Source: Allostella vacuolata
GTDB lineage: Bacteria; Pseudomonadota; Alphaproteobacteria; ATCC43930; Allostellaceae
Direction of reading: 5' to 3'
Assembly (NCBI GenBank): GCA_006739055.1
Contig: AP019702.1
Span: 1,825,001 to 1,889,000, forward strand
DNA length: 64,000 nucleotides
The notes under the pieces are model-generated. The model saw nothing but the letters and a program-made list of their open reading frames with translations, made no database searches and was not told the origin of the DNA. Shown here one piece after another: positions 46,789 through 56,800 of the stretch; the stretch's first letter is position 1; the number at the start of each line of letters is the position of its first letter. A program made the translations under genes and the position numbers.

Positions 46789-46807
46789 GGGCGGGGCGTG
46801 CCCGCCC
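46789..46807. terminator. hairpin between convergent ppx and a secreted-protein gene
   Basis: The arms GGGCGGG and CCCGCCC pair around a GCGTG loop, 49 bases after the ppx stop and 4 bases beyond the stop of the convergent gene. No U tract is present; function as a bidirectional terminator is inferred from position. Confidence 0.45.
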
Positions 46808-46811
46808 GTCG

Positions 46812-47201
46812 CTACCGCACCGATACGGTGCAGCCGCGAACATGGTAGGGGTTCTGCCTGTTTTCCTGGTTCGTCAGGAAATAGATGTACATGTCCACCC
46901 GGTCGACATTGGCCGGGATCGCGTAGGGCGAGCCGGCGGACTTGCAGTCGTGCAGGGTCGGGCTGTTGTCCGCCCTGGCCTTGGCGACCCCGGTGGCGGT
47001 GACGTTCGGCACGCATCCGCCGATGGTCGAGCTCTGGGCAAACTGGAACGTGAAGCTCTGCCCGGATTCCACGAACTCGATATGGACGGGGGAGACCAGC
47101 GCCGGCTCGTAGGGCGAGACGCACAGGGTATAGGCGGAAGCCGCGCCGGGACAGAGTGCCGCCACCAAGCCGGTTGCGCTGAAAAGCACACGGACAGACA
47201 T
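46812..47201 (-). CDS. small secreted cysteine-containing protein of unknown function
   Basis: Protein of 129 aa that I do not recognise. A signal peptide is evident (MSVRVLFSATGLVAALCPGAASA, likely cut before YTLC). The mature part of about 106 residues has four cysteines (YTLCVSPY, IGGCVPN, LHDCKSAG, VRGCTVSV), which could form two disulfides, and a beta-rich look (VHIEFVESGQSFTFQF, VDRVDMYIYFLTNQ). A strong GGAAGGAGG site precedes the ATG at 47201, and a good promoter lies just upstream, so expression looks efficient. It is a single-gene unit. Confidence 0.72.
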   Translation of the reverse strand: MSVRVLFSATGLVAALCPGAASAYTLCVSPYEPALVSPVHIEFVESGQSFTFQFAQSSTIGGCVPNVTATGVAKARADNSPTLHDCKSAGSPYAIPANVDRVDMYIYFLTNQENRQNPYHVRGCTVSVR

Positions 47202-47229
47202 GGGATGAGCCTCCTTCCCTGGAACCATA

Positions 47230-47258
47230 AGTATAAATTTCGGCTGGCCGGCTACCAA
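47230..47258 (-). promoter_or_regulatory. predicted sigma70 promoter of the secreted-protein gene
   Basis: On the minus strand TTGGTA (47258-47253) and TATACT (47235-47230) are separated by exactly 17 bases in a conspicuously AT-rich patch. The predicted transcript starts about 20 bases before the ATG at 47201, just ahead of the GGAAGGAGG ribosome site. Confidence 0.55.
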
Positions 47259-47359
47259 CAGGATTCCTGAGCGGCGAGGGCGACAAGCGCGCGGGTCGAC
47301 GGCATGCTGGCCGATCGAAACCCGCCAAGCCGTGCGGGGCACATCCCGGAGAAGGCGCC

Positions 47360-48223
47360 ATGACCGCGGTCGAGCACCATTTCGCGCACCTGTCCCAGGT
47401 GACCATGCACTATGTCACGGCGGGCGAGGGGCCGCCGGTGGTCCTCCTGCATGGCTGGCCGTCCACCTGGTACGAGTGGCGGCACGTCATCGACCGGCTC
47501 GCCGGCGAGTACCGCGTGATCGCGCCCGACCTGCGTGGCCTGGGCGATTCCTCGCGGCCGGCGGACGGCTACGACAAGGCGACCGTCGCGGCCGACGTGC
47601 ATGAACTGGTGGCGCAACTCGGCCTCGGCCGGTTTCATCTGGTCGGCCACGACTGGGGCGGGCCGACCGCCTTCGCCCTGGCCGCAGCCCATCCGGGCGA
47701 GGTCCGCACGCTGTCGATCGTCGACGTCACCGTGCCCGGCATCGGCCCGGATATCTCCCAGGGCGGCCAGCGCTGGCATCATCTCTTCCATCGCACGCCG
47801 GACCTGCCGGAGGCGCTGGTGACGGGGCGGGAGCGGATCTACCTGTCCTGGTTCTACGATGCGTTCTCCTGGCGCAAGGGGGCCGTCTCCGACGCCGACA
47901 TCGACGAGTATGTCCGCACCTACGCCAAGCCGGGCGCGCTGCGCGCCGGCTTCGCCTTCTACCGCAACATCCCGCGCGATGCCGCCGACAATGCCCGGCT
48001 GCTGGCGTCGGGCTTCCGCCTGCCCATGCCGGTGCTGGCGCTGGGCGGCGCGCGCACCGAGGCCCGGGCACGCGGCCTGGAGCCGGCCGAGTCGCTGGGC
48101 CACATCGCCCTTCTGGTGGAGGGCGGGGTCATCGCCGACAGCGGCCACTTCGTGCCCGAGGAACAGCCGGACGCGCTCTGCGACCGGCTGGTGGACTTCT
48201 GGCGGCGACACCCCGACGGGTGA
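47360..48223 (+). CDS. alpha/beta hydrolase, epoxide hydrolase/haloalkane dehalogenase-like
   Basis: Hydrolase of 287 aa. The oxyanion loop is LLHGWPSTWYEWRHVI (HGWP as in epoxide hydrolases). The nucleophile Asp is in LVGHDWGGPTAFALAA, and the catalytic His is in VIADSGHFVPEEQPD. The VIAPDLRGLGDSSRP segment is typical. Whether it opens epoxides or acts on haloacids or alkanes cannot be decided from sequence. GGAGAAGG lies upstream of the ATG. It is divergent from the secreted-protein gene. Confidence 0.88.
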   Translation: MTAVEHHFAHLSQVTMHYVTAGEGPPVVLLHGWPSTWYEWRHVIDRLAGEYRVIAPDLRGLGDSSRPADGYDKATVAADVHELVAQLGLGRFHLVGHDWGGPTAFALAAAHPGEVRTLSIVDVTVPGIGPDISQGGQRWHHLFHRTPDLPEALVTGRERIYLSWFYDAFSWRKGAVSDADIDEYVRTYAKPGALRAGFAFYRNIPRDAADNARLLASGFRLPMPVLALGGARTEARARGLEPAESLGHIALLVEGGVIADSGHFVPEEQPDALCDRLVDFWRRHPDG

Positions 48224-48227
48224 CGCC

Positions 48228-49388
48228 CTAGGCGGCGTCCCCGAGGCCGACCACGGCGATCGAGCGGCCGTGGGCGGTCAGGCCGAGCTTGCCGTGTTTC
48301 AGGGCAAGCGCGTGCTGGCCGAACACCTCGCGCCGCCAGCCCTCCAGCGCCGGGACGTCGGCATCGTCGGAGGCGGCGATCCGCTCCAGGTCGTCGGCCG
48401 AGGCCACCAGCTTCTGGGCGACGTCGTGCTCCTCGCACTTCATCTTCAGGAGGACGCGCAGCAGGTCGCAGAGCGGCCCCAGCCCGGGCGGCATGTCCTG
48501 GCGCGGCGGCGGCTTGGGCAGGTCGACCTCCGGCAGGGCCAGGCCGCGCCGCACCGCCTCCAGGATCTCCGTCCCGAACCGGCCCTCGGCCAATCCCTTG
48601 CCGAGCCCGCGGGTACGGGCCAGGTCGTCGACGGTGGCCGGGTGGTGGGCCGCGATCTCCAGCAGCGCCTCGTCGCGCAGGATGCGCCCGCGCGGCATGT
48701 CCTTGTCCTGGGCGGTCCGCTCCCGCCAGGCGGCGATCTCCTGCAGGACGGCCAGGAACCGGCCGCTGCCGCCGCGGATCTTGAAGCGCTTCCAGGCATC
48801 GACCGGCTGCAGCCGGTAGGTGCCGGGCTCCAGCAGGATGTTCATCTCCTCGTCCAGCCACTCGCCGCGGCCGGACTTCTCGAGCCGGCGGCGCAGCTTC
48901 TCGTAGGTCGGGCGCAGGTGCGTCACGTCCGAGAGCGCATAGGTGAGCTGCCGGGTGGTCAGGGGCCGCTGCGCCCAGTCGGTGAAGCGCGACGACTTGT
49001 CGATGCGTGCGCCCGCCAGCTTGGTGGCGAGGTTCTCGTAGGACACCGCCTCGCCGAAGCCGCAGACCATGGCCGCCACCTGGGTGTCGAACAGCGGCTC
49101 CGGAATGCGCCCCGTCAGGTGGAAGAAGATCTCGATGTCCTGCCGGGCGGCATGGAAGACCTTTACGATGCGCTCGTCGTAGAGCAGGTCCAGGAGCGGT
49201 GCCAGGTCCATGCCCGGCGCCAGCGGGTCGATCGCGACCGCCTCCTGGGGGCCGGCCACCTGCACCAGGCAGAGCTGTGGCCAGTAGGTCTTGTCGCGCA
49301 TGAATTCGGTGTCGACCGCGACATAGTCGGTGCCGGCCTGCCGCTGGCAGAAGGCGAGGAGGGATTCGGTGTCGGCGATAAGCGTCAT
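48228..49388 (-). CDS. rnd: ribonuclease D
   Basis: 3'-5' exoribonuclease of 386 aa that trims tRNA precursors. The DEDDy catalytic residues are in YVAVDTEFMRDKTYWPQLCLVQ, VFHAARQDIEIF, LFDTQVAAMV and RQLTYALSDVTHLRPTYEKL. An HRDC domain follows (AWRERTAQDKDMPRGRILRDEALLEIAAHHP). The ATG at 49388 is divergent from aspS across a 230-base region. Confidence 0.95.
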   Translation of the reverse strand: MTLIADTESLLAFCQRQAGTDYVAVDTEFMRDKTYWPQLCLVQVAGPQEAVAIDPLAPGMDLAPLLDLLYDERIVKVFHAARQDIEIFFHLTGRIPEPLFDTQVAAMVCGFGEAVSYENLATKLAGARIDKSSRFTDWAQRPLTTRQLTYALSDVTHLRPTYEKLRRRLEKSGRGEWLDEEMNILLEPGTYRLQPVDAWKRFKIRGGSGRFLAVLQEIAAWRERTAQDKDMPRGRILRDEALLEIAAHHPATVDDLARTRGLGKGLAEGRFGTEILEAVRRGLALPEVDLPKPPPRQDMPPGLGPLCDLLRVLLKMKCEEHDVAQKLVASADDLERIAASDDADVPALEGWRREVFGQHALALKHGKLGLTAHGRSIAVVGLGDAA

Positions 49389-49618
49389 TCGGCCTCGGGT
49401 GGCACCCGCACGGGCGCGGGGCGATGGCGGGTGGCGTGCATGGCTCTTCCGATGTAAGAGGAGCGCCGCGACGACATTAGGCGCCGGCCGGCACGCGGTC
49501 GAGCGACGCTTTCGCTCCCGGCCCGCCGATCCGCCCCGGTCCGGTCATTCTTGACACGGGCGGTGATGCCATGCGCTTTTCGCCCGCTCATTCCCGCTCC
49601 CATTCGATGGTTTCCACG

Positions 49619-51403
49619 ATGCACGCCTATCGCACGCACACCTGCGGCCAGCTCCGCGCCGGCGACGTCGGCGGCCAGGCCCGCCTTTCCGGCTGGATCC
49701 ACCGCAAGCGCGACCACGGCCAGCTCGTCTTCATCGACCTCAGGGACCATTACGGCATCACGCAATGCGTGGTCGACGTATCGAGCGGCCTGTTCGCCGA
49801 GGTCGATGCGCTGCGGGTGGAAAGCGTCATCACGGTCACCGGCAAGGTGGTGGCCCGCTCGGCCGAGACCGTCAACACGAAACTGGATACCGGCGCGATC
49901 GAGCTGCAGATCGGCGAGCTGACCGTGCAGTCGGTGGCCGACACCCTGCCGATGCCGGTCAATGCCGACGCGGACTATCCCGAGGACATCCGCCTGCGCT
50001 ACCGCTTCCTCGACCTGCGGCGCGAGGCGGTGCACCGCAACATCATGCTGCGCTCGCAGGTCATCGCCAGCATCCGCCGCCGCATGATCGAGTCCGGCTT
50101 CGCAGAGTTCCAGACGCCGATCCTGACCTCCAGCTCGCCCGAGGGCGCGCGCGACTTCCTGGTGCCGAGCCGCATGCATCCGGGGCAGTTCTACGCCCTG
50201 CCGCAGGCCCCGCAGCAGTTCAAGCAGCTGCTGATGGTGGCGGGCTTCGACCGCTACTTCCAGATCGCGCCCTGCTTCCGCGACGAGGACAGCCGCGCCG
50301 ACCGCTCGCCGGGCGAGTTCTACCAGCTCGACTTCGAGATGTCGTTCGTCACCCAGGAGGACGTGTTCCGGACCATCGAGCCGGTCCTGTCCGGGGTCTT
50401 CGACGAGTTCTCGGGCGATCGCTCGGTCACCCCGCCGCCCTTCCCGCGCATCCCCTACGACGAGGCGATGCTGAAGTACGGGTCCGACAAGCCGGACCTG
50501 CGCAACCCGCTGGTCGTGGTCGACATCACCGACATCTTCGCCCGGTCGGACTTCCAGGTCTTCGTCAAGGTCGCGGCCGCGGGCGGCGTCGTCCGCGCCA
50601 TCCGCGCGCCGGGGGCCGCTGCCCGGCCGCGCAGCTTCTTCGACAAGCTGAACGACTGGGCCCGCGGCGAGGGCGCGCCCGGCCTCGGCTACATCACGCT
50701 GGCCGACGGCGAGGCCAAGGGGCCGATCGCCAAGTTCCTGTCGGCCGAGCGGGTGGCCGAGATCCGGGCCGCGACCGGGGCCGCCGACGGCGACGCGGTG
50801 TTCTTCGTCGGTGACAAGAAGGCCGCGGCCGAGAAGCTGGCGGGTGCGGCCCGCAACCGCATCGGCCAGGAAATGGGGCTCTACGAGCAGGGCACCTTCC
50901 GCTTCTGCTGGATCACCGACTTCCCGATGTTCGAGATGGACGAGAAGACGGGCCAGATCGTCTTCTCGCACAACCCCTTCTCGATGCCCCAGGGCGAGCT
51001 GGAGGCGCTGGAGACCCAGGACCCGCTGACCATCAAGGCGTTCCAGTACGACATCGTCTGCAACGGCGTGGAACTGTCGAGCGGGGCGATCCGCAACCAC
51101 AAGCCCGAGATCATGTACAAGGCGTTCGCCATCGCCGGCTATTCCCGGGAAGAGGTGGAGGCGCGCTTCGGCGGCATGCTGGCCGCGTTCAAGTTCGGCG
51201 CGCCGCCCCATGGCGGCTCGGCCCCGGGCATCGACCGCATCGTCATGCTGCTGGCCGACGAGCCGAACATCCGTGAGATCATCGCCTTCCCGCTCAACCA
51301 GCAGGCCCAGGACCTGCTGATGCAGGCGCCGTCGCCGGTACCTTCCGAGCGGCTGAAGGAGCTGCATATCCGCCTCGACCTGCCGCCGGCCAAGAAGCCG
51401 TGA
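49619..51403 (+). CDS. aspS: aspartyl-tRNA synthetase
   Basis: Class II synthetase of 594 aa. The N-terminal OB-fold anticodon domain reads [40 protein letters not shown]. Class II motifs are [50 protein letters not shown] (motif 2) and [28 protein letters not shown] (motif 3); the bacterial-type GAD insertion lies between. I place the start at ATG 49619 ([10 protein letters not shown]), the usual N terminus of the alphaproteobacterial enzyme; upstream in-frame starts at 49607 and 49571 exist. A consensus -35 (TTGACA, 49551-49556) lies in the rnd/aspS gap, but its -10 partner is poor. Confidence 0.96.
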   Translation: MHAYRTHTCGQLRAGDVGGQARLSGWIHRKRDHGQLVFIDLRDHYGITQCVVDVSSGLFAEVDALRVESVITVTGKVVARSAETVNTKLDTGAIELQIGELTVQSVADTLPMPVNADADYPEDIRLRYRFLDLRREAVHRNIMLRSQVIASIRRRMIESGFAEFQTPILTSSSPEGARDFLVPSRMHPGQFYALPQAPQQFKQLLMVAGFDRYFQIAPCFRDEDSRADRSPGEFYQLDFEMSFVTQEDVFRTIEPVLSGVFDEFSGDRSVTPPPFPRIPYDEAMLKYGSDKPDLRNPLVVVDITDIFARSDFQVFVKVAAAGGVVRAIRAPGAAARPRSFFDKLNDWARGEGAPGLGYITLADGEAKGPIAKFLSAERVAEIRAATGAADGDAVFFVGDKKAAAEKLAGAARNRIGQEMGLYEQGTFRFCWITDFPMFEMDEKTGQIVFSHNPFSMPQGELEALETQDPLTIKAFQYDIVCNGVELSSGAIRNHKPEIMYKAFAIAGYSREEVEARFGGMLAAFKFGAPPHGGSAPGIDRIVMLLADEPNIREIIAFPLNQQAQDLLMQAPSPVPSERLKELHIRLDLPPAKKP

Positions 51404-51428
51404 GCGCGCTCGACGCCGGCCGATAAGG

Positions 51429-51511
51429 TATACTAATTCCCGCATATCCCGGAGGAGACGAGCCCGCGGTTGTAGGCTAGGGTGACCGGGGCGCGGCCGT
51501 TCGGCCGCGCC
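51429..51511 (+). promoter_or_regulatory. candidate structured leader of the nucleobase permease gene
   Basis: The 136 bases between aspS and the permease hold a TATACT -10-like box (51429-51434, no good -35), a strong GGAGGAG (51451-51457) that precedes no usable start codon at normal spacing, and a perfect 10-bp hairpin at 51490-51511 (arms GGCGCGGCCG and CGGCCGCGCC, loop TT). The hairpin may end aspS transcripts or regulate the permease. No known riboswitch consensus was recognised. Confidence 0.4.
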
Positions 51512-51539
51512 GCCGCAGCCTTCCGGGGAGAGGCACGGG

Positions 51540-53240
51540 GTGGCCCGAAAACCGTCGAACCTGACCTATGGCGTGGCGGACCGGCCATCATGGCCCGTCA
51601 CCCTGGTGCTGGCCTTCCAGCACCTGGTGCTGATCCTGATGTTCATGGCCTATCCGCTGATCGTCGCGGCGGGGGCCGGCTTCTCGCCGGAGGCGACGCG
51701 TCATTTCGTGACGGTCACCATCTTCGCGATGGGCGTCGGCACCATCCTGCAGGCATGGAGCCGGTTCGGCAGCGGCTTCCTGCTGGTCCACAATCCCAAC
51801 CCGATCCACATCCCGATCCTGATCCAGGCGGGTGCCGCGGGCGGGCCGGCGCTGATTGCCACGCTGGGCCTGTTCAGCGCCGCCGTGCAGGCCTTCATGG
51901 GACGGATCATCCGGCCCCTGCGGCGCCTGCTCCCGGCCGAGGTGTGCGGCGTCACCGTGACGATGCTGGGCGTGTCGCTGATCCTGCCCGGGCTCGACCG
52001 GGCGCTGGAGCTGTCGCCCGACCGCGCGACCTTCCATGCCGACAGCCTGGCGGTCGCCGCCCTGTCGCTGACGCTGATGCTGGCGGTGGCGATCTTCGCG
52101 CGCGGCACGCTGCGGCTCTTCTCGCTGCCGATCGGCATCGGTGTGGGCTGGCTGTGCGCGGCGCTGCTCGACCACGGGACGCACGCGCCGTCGGTCTCGA
52201 TCCAGGCCCTGCCATGGATCGACCTGCCGTTCGCCATGCCCTCCTTCGCCTTCGACGCGGCCTTCGTGCCGGCGATCATGCTGGGCGCGTTCATCGCCGC
52301 GATCGACACGCTCGGGCTGATGATCTCCGTCCAGCGCATGAACGACGCCGACTGGCGGCGGGCCGACCTGCGCAGCGCCTCGCAGGGGATGCTGGCCGAC
52401 GGCTCCAGCTGTGCGATCAGCAGCGTGCTGGGCGGCATGCCGACGCATATCTCGTCGTCCAACGTCGGGCTGGCCTTCGCGACCGGGGCCACCAGCCGGA
52501 TCATCGCCACCTGCACCGGCTGCATGCTGGTGGTGGCGGCGCTGTGCCCGCGCGTCGCCGCCACCGCGACCATGGTGCCGCAGCCGGTGCTGGGGGCGAT
52601 CATCCTCTATTCCGCCGCCTACCTGATCACCTCCGGCATGGAGCTGATCCTGTCGCGCCGGCTGAGCGAGCGGCGCGTCTTCATGGTCGGCCTGTCGATC
52701 ATTGCCGGCATCAGCCTGCTGGTCATCCCGATGGTGTTCCGCGGGGTGCCGCCGGTGCTGGCGCCGCTCTTCGGCTCGCCCCTGTCGCTGTCGGCGATCG
52801 TGGCGCTGCTGCTCAACCTGCTGTTCCAGATCGGCATCAGCCGCCAGGCCACGCTGACCATGCCGGTGGACGCCAACCCGTTCCTGGCCGTGCACGAGTT
52901 CCTGGACCGCCAGGGCGAGCTGTGGGGCGCACGCCGCGATGTCATCATCGCCGCGTCCCGCACGACCGCGCTGGCGGTCGAGGCGATCGTCGAGGCCGGC
53001 CTGGCGCGCGAGGCGATCCGCCTCGACGTGCAGTTCGACGAGACCCACCTCGACGTCGACATCGTCTACACCGGCATCGCGCTCGAGCGGCCGAGCGCCC
53101 AGCCCTCGCCGGAGGCGCTGCTGGGCGACGAGCGCGAGGTCGGCCGCTATGTCGGCTGGACGCTGGGCCAGCTGGCCGACCAGCTGACCCTGCGCTCGGA
53201 CGGCGACCGCCAGACGGTCGCCATCCGCTTCGAGCATTGA
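51540..53240 (+). CDS. SLC23/NAT-family xanthine-uracil permease with cytoplasmic C-terminal domain
   Basis: Protein of 566 aa. Residues about 15-430 form a nucleobase-ascorbate transporter with many membrane helices (LVLILMFMAYPLIVAAGAGF, SGMELILSRRL). The family signature [QEH]-x4-N-x-G-x4-T-[RKG] is exact at HISSSNVGLAFATG, near residue 302. About 115-130 further residues follow the last helices: a helix with RTTALAVEAIVEAGLA, strands IRLDVQFDETHLDVDIVYTG, helix VGRYVGWTLGQLADQL and strand TVAIRFEH. This tail resembles the order of a GHKL/HATPase domain but lacks its ATP motifs. GTG 51540 has GGGGAGAGG upstream. Substrate is a purine, pyrimidine or related compound. Confidence 0.87.
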   Translation: MARKPSNLTYGVADRPSWPVTLVLAFQHLVLILMFMAYPLIVAAGAGFSPEATRHFVTVTIFAMGVGTILQAWSRFGSGFLLVHNPNPIHIPILIQAGAAGGPALIATLGLFSAAVQAFMGRIIRPLRRLLPAEVCGVTVTMLGVSLILPGLDRALELSPDRATFHADSLAVAALSLTLMLAVAIFARGTLRLFSLPIGIGVGWLCAALLDHGTHAPSVSIQALPWIDLPFAMPSFAFDAAFVPAIMLGAFIAAIDTLGLMISVQRMNDADWRRADLRSASQGMLADGSSCAISSVLGGMPTHISSSNVGLAFATGATSRIIATCTGCMLVVAALCPRVAATATMVPQPVLGAIILYSAAYLITSGMELILSRRLSERRVFMVGLSIIAGISLLVIPMVFRGVPPVLAPLFGSPLSLSAIVALLLNLLFQIGISRQATLTMPVDANPFLAVHEFLDRQGELWGARRDVIIAASRTTALAVEAIVEAGLAREAIRLDVQFDETHLDVDIVYTGIALERPSAQPSPEALLGDEREVGRYVGWTLGQLADQLTLRSDGDRQTVAIRFEH

Positions 53241-53883
53241 ACGAAAGTTGAGCAGCGGGTAGCTCCCCGTGCGCAGGTCCACCAAGGGCTGCTTGCTGAT
53301 GGCCTGGACGCCTTCCGACGGCGACCCGCCGGGTTCATCCCCGGCAGGTCGCTTGCTGCGGTGATAACTCGTCGACTTGCAGGCTAGCCGTAGCTTGCCA
53401 CCGCGAGCGTGTAGACGGTCGCTTCGTAGGCGGTCATCGGCTCGATCCGCCCTTCGTGAACATACTCCCATGCCATCTTCAACGAGAACCCGATCGCCAT
53501 AAGCGTGTAAGTCATCATGACTTCCTCCCGAAAGCCAGTCAGTGCTCACAAATTCCCTGAGGTCGGCATTCTCGTCTTGACGCGTGGCTGCTCTTTTTTG
53601 TATCAGCCATCTGGCACTGCGGTAGACGTAAGCCTGCCGTTCCTTGGGGTGGTCAGTAATCTGATCGCCCCTTTCTTTTAGGTGCGCCGACCCCGACCAA
53701 TCAGTCTGGTACACATGGGTGATGAAGTCGTTGTTACGCTTGTGCGTCAATGTTGTGACGGCGCCCGCCGGAACATTGCACTCGCAGGGACGGCTTATGC
53801 GAATTCGCTTCTAACTTCGGACGCCTTCCCGGATTCAGCTAAGCCATTCGTGGTCCACCGCGCCGGCAGCGTGAGCGACAAAG
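53241..53883. other. 643-base gap of different base composition between permease and helicase genes
   Basis: The segment, especially about 53400-53830, is visibly less GC-rich than its neighbours (runs such as CTTTTTTG and CTTTCTTTTAGG) and lacks their codon bias. It contains one well-supported small ORF (53384-53518, minus). On the minus strand another frame is open from a TTG at 53750 (THKRNNDFITHVYQTDWSG...) and overlaps that ORF, but it has no ribosome site and runs antisense into the permease gene. No terminal inverted repeats or integrase gene are seen. It may be remnant or boundary DNA of an acquired segment carrying the helicase gene. Confidence 0.5.
53384..53518 (-). CDS. predicted 44-aa small protein
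   Basis: The ORF begins ATG-ATG at 53518, directly behind a strong ribosome site (CGGGAGGAAGTC), and ends at a TAG at 53384-53386. Translation starts MMTYTLMAIGFSLKMAWEY, continues VHEGRIEPMTAYEATVYTL and ends AVASYG. It is mildly hydrophobic and amphipathic, without a clear signal peptide. I do not recognise it. It lies 366 bases downstream of the helicase stop on the same strand and could be an accessory gene of that protein or an unrelated orphan. The main support is the ribosome site. Confidence 0.5.
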   Translation of the reverse strand: MMTYTLMAIGFSLKMAWEYVHEGRIEPMTAYEATVYTLAVASYG

Positions 53884-56800
53884 TCAATTGGGAGATGCGT
53901 CCTGGCGCTGTCCCATGGGCCGATCTGATGCCATAGCCAGCGCCAGTTCCAGCCGGCGCCGGCTGGCTGCGCGCAGCCGCTGCAGGCCGGCCGCGCGGGC
54001 CATTGCCGTGACCGCGTCGTCGGCGCTCTGGCCCGGGGCCGCCAGTTCGCGCGCCAGGGCAGCCAGCTCCGGCAGGGCGATCTCGTCGACGGGCCGGGCA
54101 TCCGGCCCGGACGGCCGGCGGAAGGCGAGTTCGGTCGGCTCGGGCTTGGCCAGGGGCCAGAGGAAGGCCGCGTCGTCCTCCGGCACGCGCCGGCAGGCGC
54201 CGGCCGCCAGGGCCAGGACGCGATCGCCGATCCGGGCACCGGCCCGGGCCCAGCCATGGGCGCGGGCGATCCGCCGGCACAGCACGTCCTCGCGGATCGG
54301 CCCCTCGGCCTCGACCACCGCCCGGATCATGGCGAGCAGCGCCGGCTCGTAGCCCGCCTCGAAGAAGCGCTCGGGCGACGCGGGCAGGTCCAGTTGCGCC
54401 TCGCGGAACAGGGCCGGGGGCCGTGCCGCCGCCATCGCCAGCCCCGCGATCTGCCGCTCGGCGCGCGGCTCCGGCGGGGCCTCCGCCGCCCCGGCGCCGT
54501 GCACGGGCGCTTCGGGAACCGGCTTGATGTCTTCGGCGTCCGTCACGGCCGGGGCGGCTGTTGCCGGCTCGACGACCGGCATCGGCGGCGGCTTCGCCCG
54601 CGACGCGGCCAGAAGCATCTGCAGCGCGTCGTCCGTGCGGTCGAGCGCGGTCTCGGGGTCGAGCCACCAGTCGGTCGACCAGATGCGCACGATCTCCCAG
54701 CCGAGCCCGCGCAGGACGAACTCCCGCAGCTTGTCGCGGTCGCGGGCGGTGGCCGAGCGATGATAGGTGGCGCCGTCGCACTCCACGCCCGCCAGGTAGC
54801 GGCCCGGCGCGTCCGGGTCGACGATGCCGAGGTCGATGCGGAAGGCCGAGACGCCGACCTGCGGCTGCACCTGCCAGCCGCGGCCGGCCAGCGCCCGGGC
54901 GACCGCCTGCTCGAACGGGGATTCGAACTGGCCGACGCTGCCGAAATTGGCCTCGGCGAGCACCTTCGGGCCGCGATCGGCGAACTCCAGGAAGTGCTTC
55001 AGGTCGCGCACACCCGGCGCCTGGGTGCGGGAGAGGTCCATCTGGTCCGGCGTCAGGCTGGAGAAGACGCGCAGCGCCTGGCGCGCCCGGGTGATGGCGA
55101 CGTTGAGGCGGCGCTGCCCGCCGTCCCGGTTCATCGGCCCGAAGTTCATCGACGGCGGCAGGCCCGGCCGGGCAGGGCCGTAGGTGATGGAGAAGTACAT
55201 GACGTCGCGCTCGTCGCCCTGGACGTTCTCCAGGTTCTTGACGAACACCGGCTCCAGCCGGTCGTCGGCGAAATGCGCCTCCAGGTCGGGGTCGCGGCGG
55301 CGCTCCTCGTCGAGCAGGTCCTCGATCAGCTTCTGCTGCTCGGCGTTGAAGGTGACGACGCCGATGCTGTGGCCGGCGGCCGCGAAGGCCGGGTCGCGCA
55401 GCCGCGCCACCAGGTCGGCCACCAGGGCGCGCGCCTCCGGCTTGTTGATGCGGGCGCCGCCCTTCTCGTACACGCCGTCGGCGACATGGTGGAAGCTGAC
55501 CGCCCGGTCGTCGGTGACCGGCGAGGGGAAGGTGACCAGCCCGCCGCCATAGTAGCGGTGGTTGGAGAAGGCGATCAGGCTCTCGTGCCGGCTGCGATAG
55601 TGCCAGGACAGGTTGATGGTCGGCAGGTTGGCGCCCAGGCACTCGTCCAGGATGCTCTCCAGGTCCTGCTCGATCTCCTCGTCCAGCTCCTCGTCCTCGG
55701 CGCGCTCGAAGAAGGCGGTGGGCGGCAGCTGCTTGGGGTCGCCCACCATCACCACCTGGCGGCCGCGGGCGATCGCGCCGACCGCATCCCAGACCGGGAT
55801 CTGCGAGGCTTCGTCGAACACCACCAGGTCGAAGCGGGCGGCATCCGTCGACAGGTACTGCGCGATCGAGAGCGGGCTCATCAGCAGGCAGGGCGTCAGC
55901 TGCAGCAGGGCACCGGGCAGGCCCTGGACCAGCTCGCGCAGCGGCAGGTGGCGCTTCTTCTTCTCCATCTCGCGCTTCAGCAGGCCCCATTCGGACCCGC
56001 GCGAGACATCCGACGGGTCGGGCAGGCCGCCGCAGAGCCGGGCGCGGACATAGGCGCGGGTCAGGGCCGTGAAGCGATCGTCCAGGGCGCGGAAGTCGGC
56101 GATCCGCTTCTCGTGCTCGGCCGGGATGAAGTTGCGCAGCACCGGGTCGCCGTCGACCGTGGCGTTCAGCCACCAGCGGGCATAGGCGACCTCGAACAGG
56201 TCGCGCGCGGCGACCCCGGCTCCGCCCTCGATCGCCGCCACCAGGGGGGCGAGCGCCAGGGCGAGCGCCTCGCCGCGGACCTTGCGCCAGCCGCACCAGC
56301 CGTTGAGGCGCGGGCCGGCGGCGACGATGCCGCGGCACCGCGCGACGATGGCTGCCGGATCGGGGCCGAAATGCGCTGCGAAGGCCTCGGCCGGGCGGCC
56401 GGACAGCTCCGCCAGGGCGCCCGCCCGGCCCTCGAACGCGGCCAGATCGGCCAGGTAGGCCGCGCCCGCCCTGGCGACGGCGCCGTCCTTCTCCAGCAGC
56501 GGGTTGCCGTCGCCGAGCAGCCGCTCGACGGGCGGGCGCAGGGCCGCCATCGCGTCGACCGTCGGCGCGAGGTCGGCGAGTGCCGCGCCCAGCGCCGCCC
56601 GGAAGCGCAGCGCGCCGTCCACCTCCGCCTCGTTGGTCGCCGGTCCCGCCCACAGGCCGCCGGTCCGCGTCGACAGCGGGGCCAGGGCGGCGATCTGCCC
56701 GTCCAGCGCGGCCAGGCTGCGCAGCGTCGCCAGGTCCCGGGCGGCTGCCGGGCCGCACCGGCCTTCGGCGACCGCTTCCAGCCCCTGGTCGGACCAGGTC

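Noticed and set aside
53388-53750. Minus-strand frame starting THKRNNDFITHVYQTDWSG from a TTG
   Set aside because: The first 80 residues look less biased than the usual shadows, but there is no ribosome site, it overlaps the better-supported 44-aa ORF and it continues antisense into the permease gene.
53682-53936. 84-codon plus-strand ORF beside the helicase 3' end
   Set aside because: It begins at a GTG with poor context and runs antisense into the helicase coding sequence; no recognisable features.
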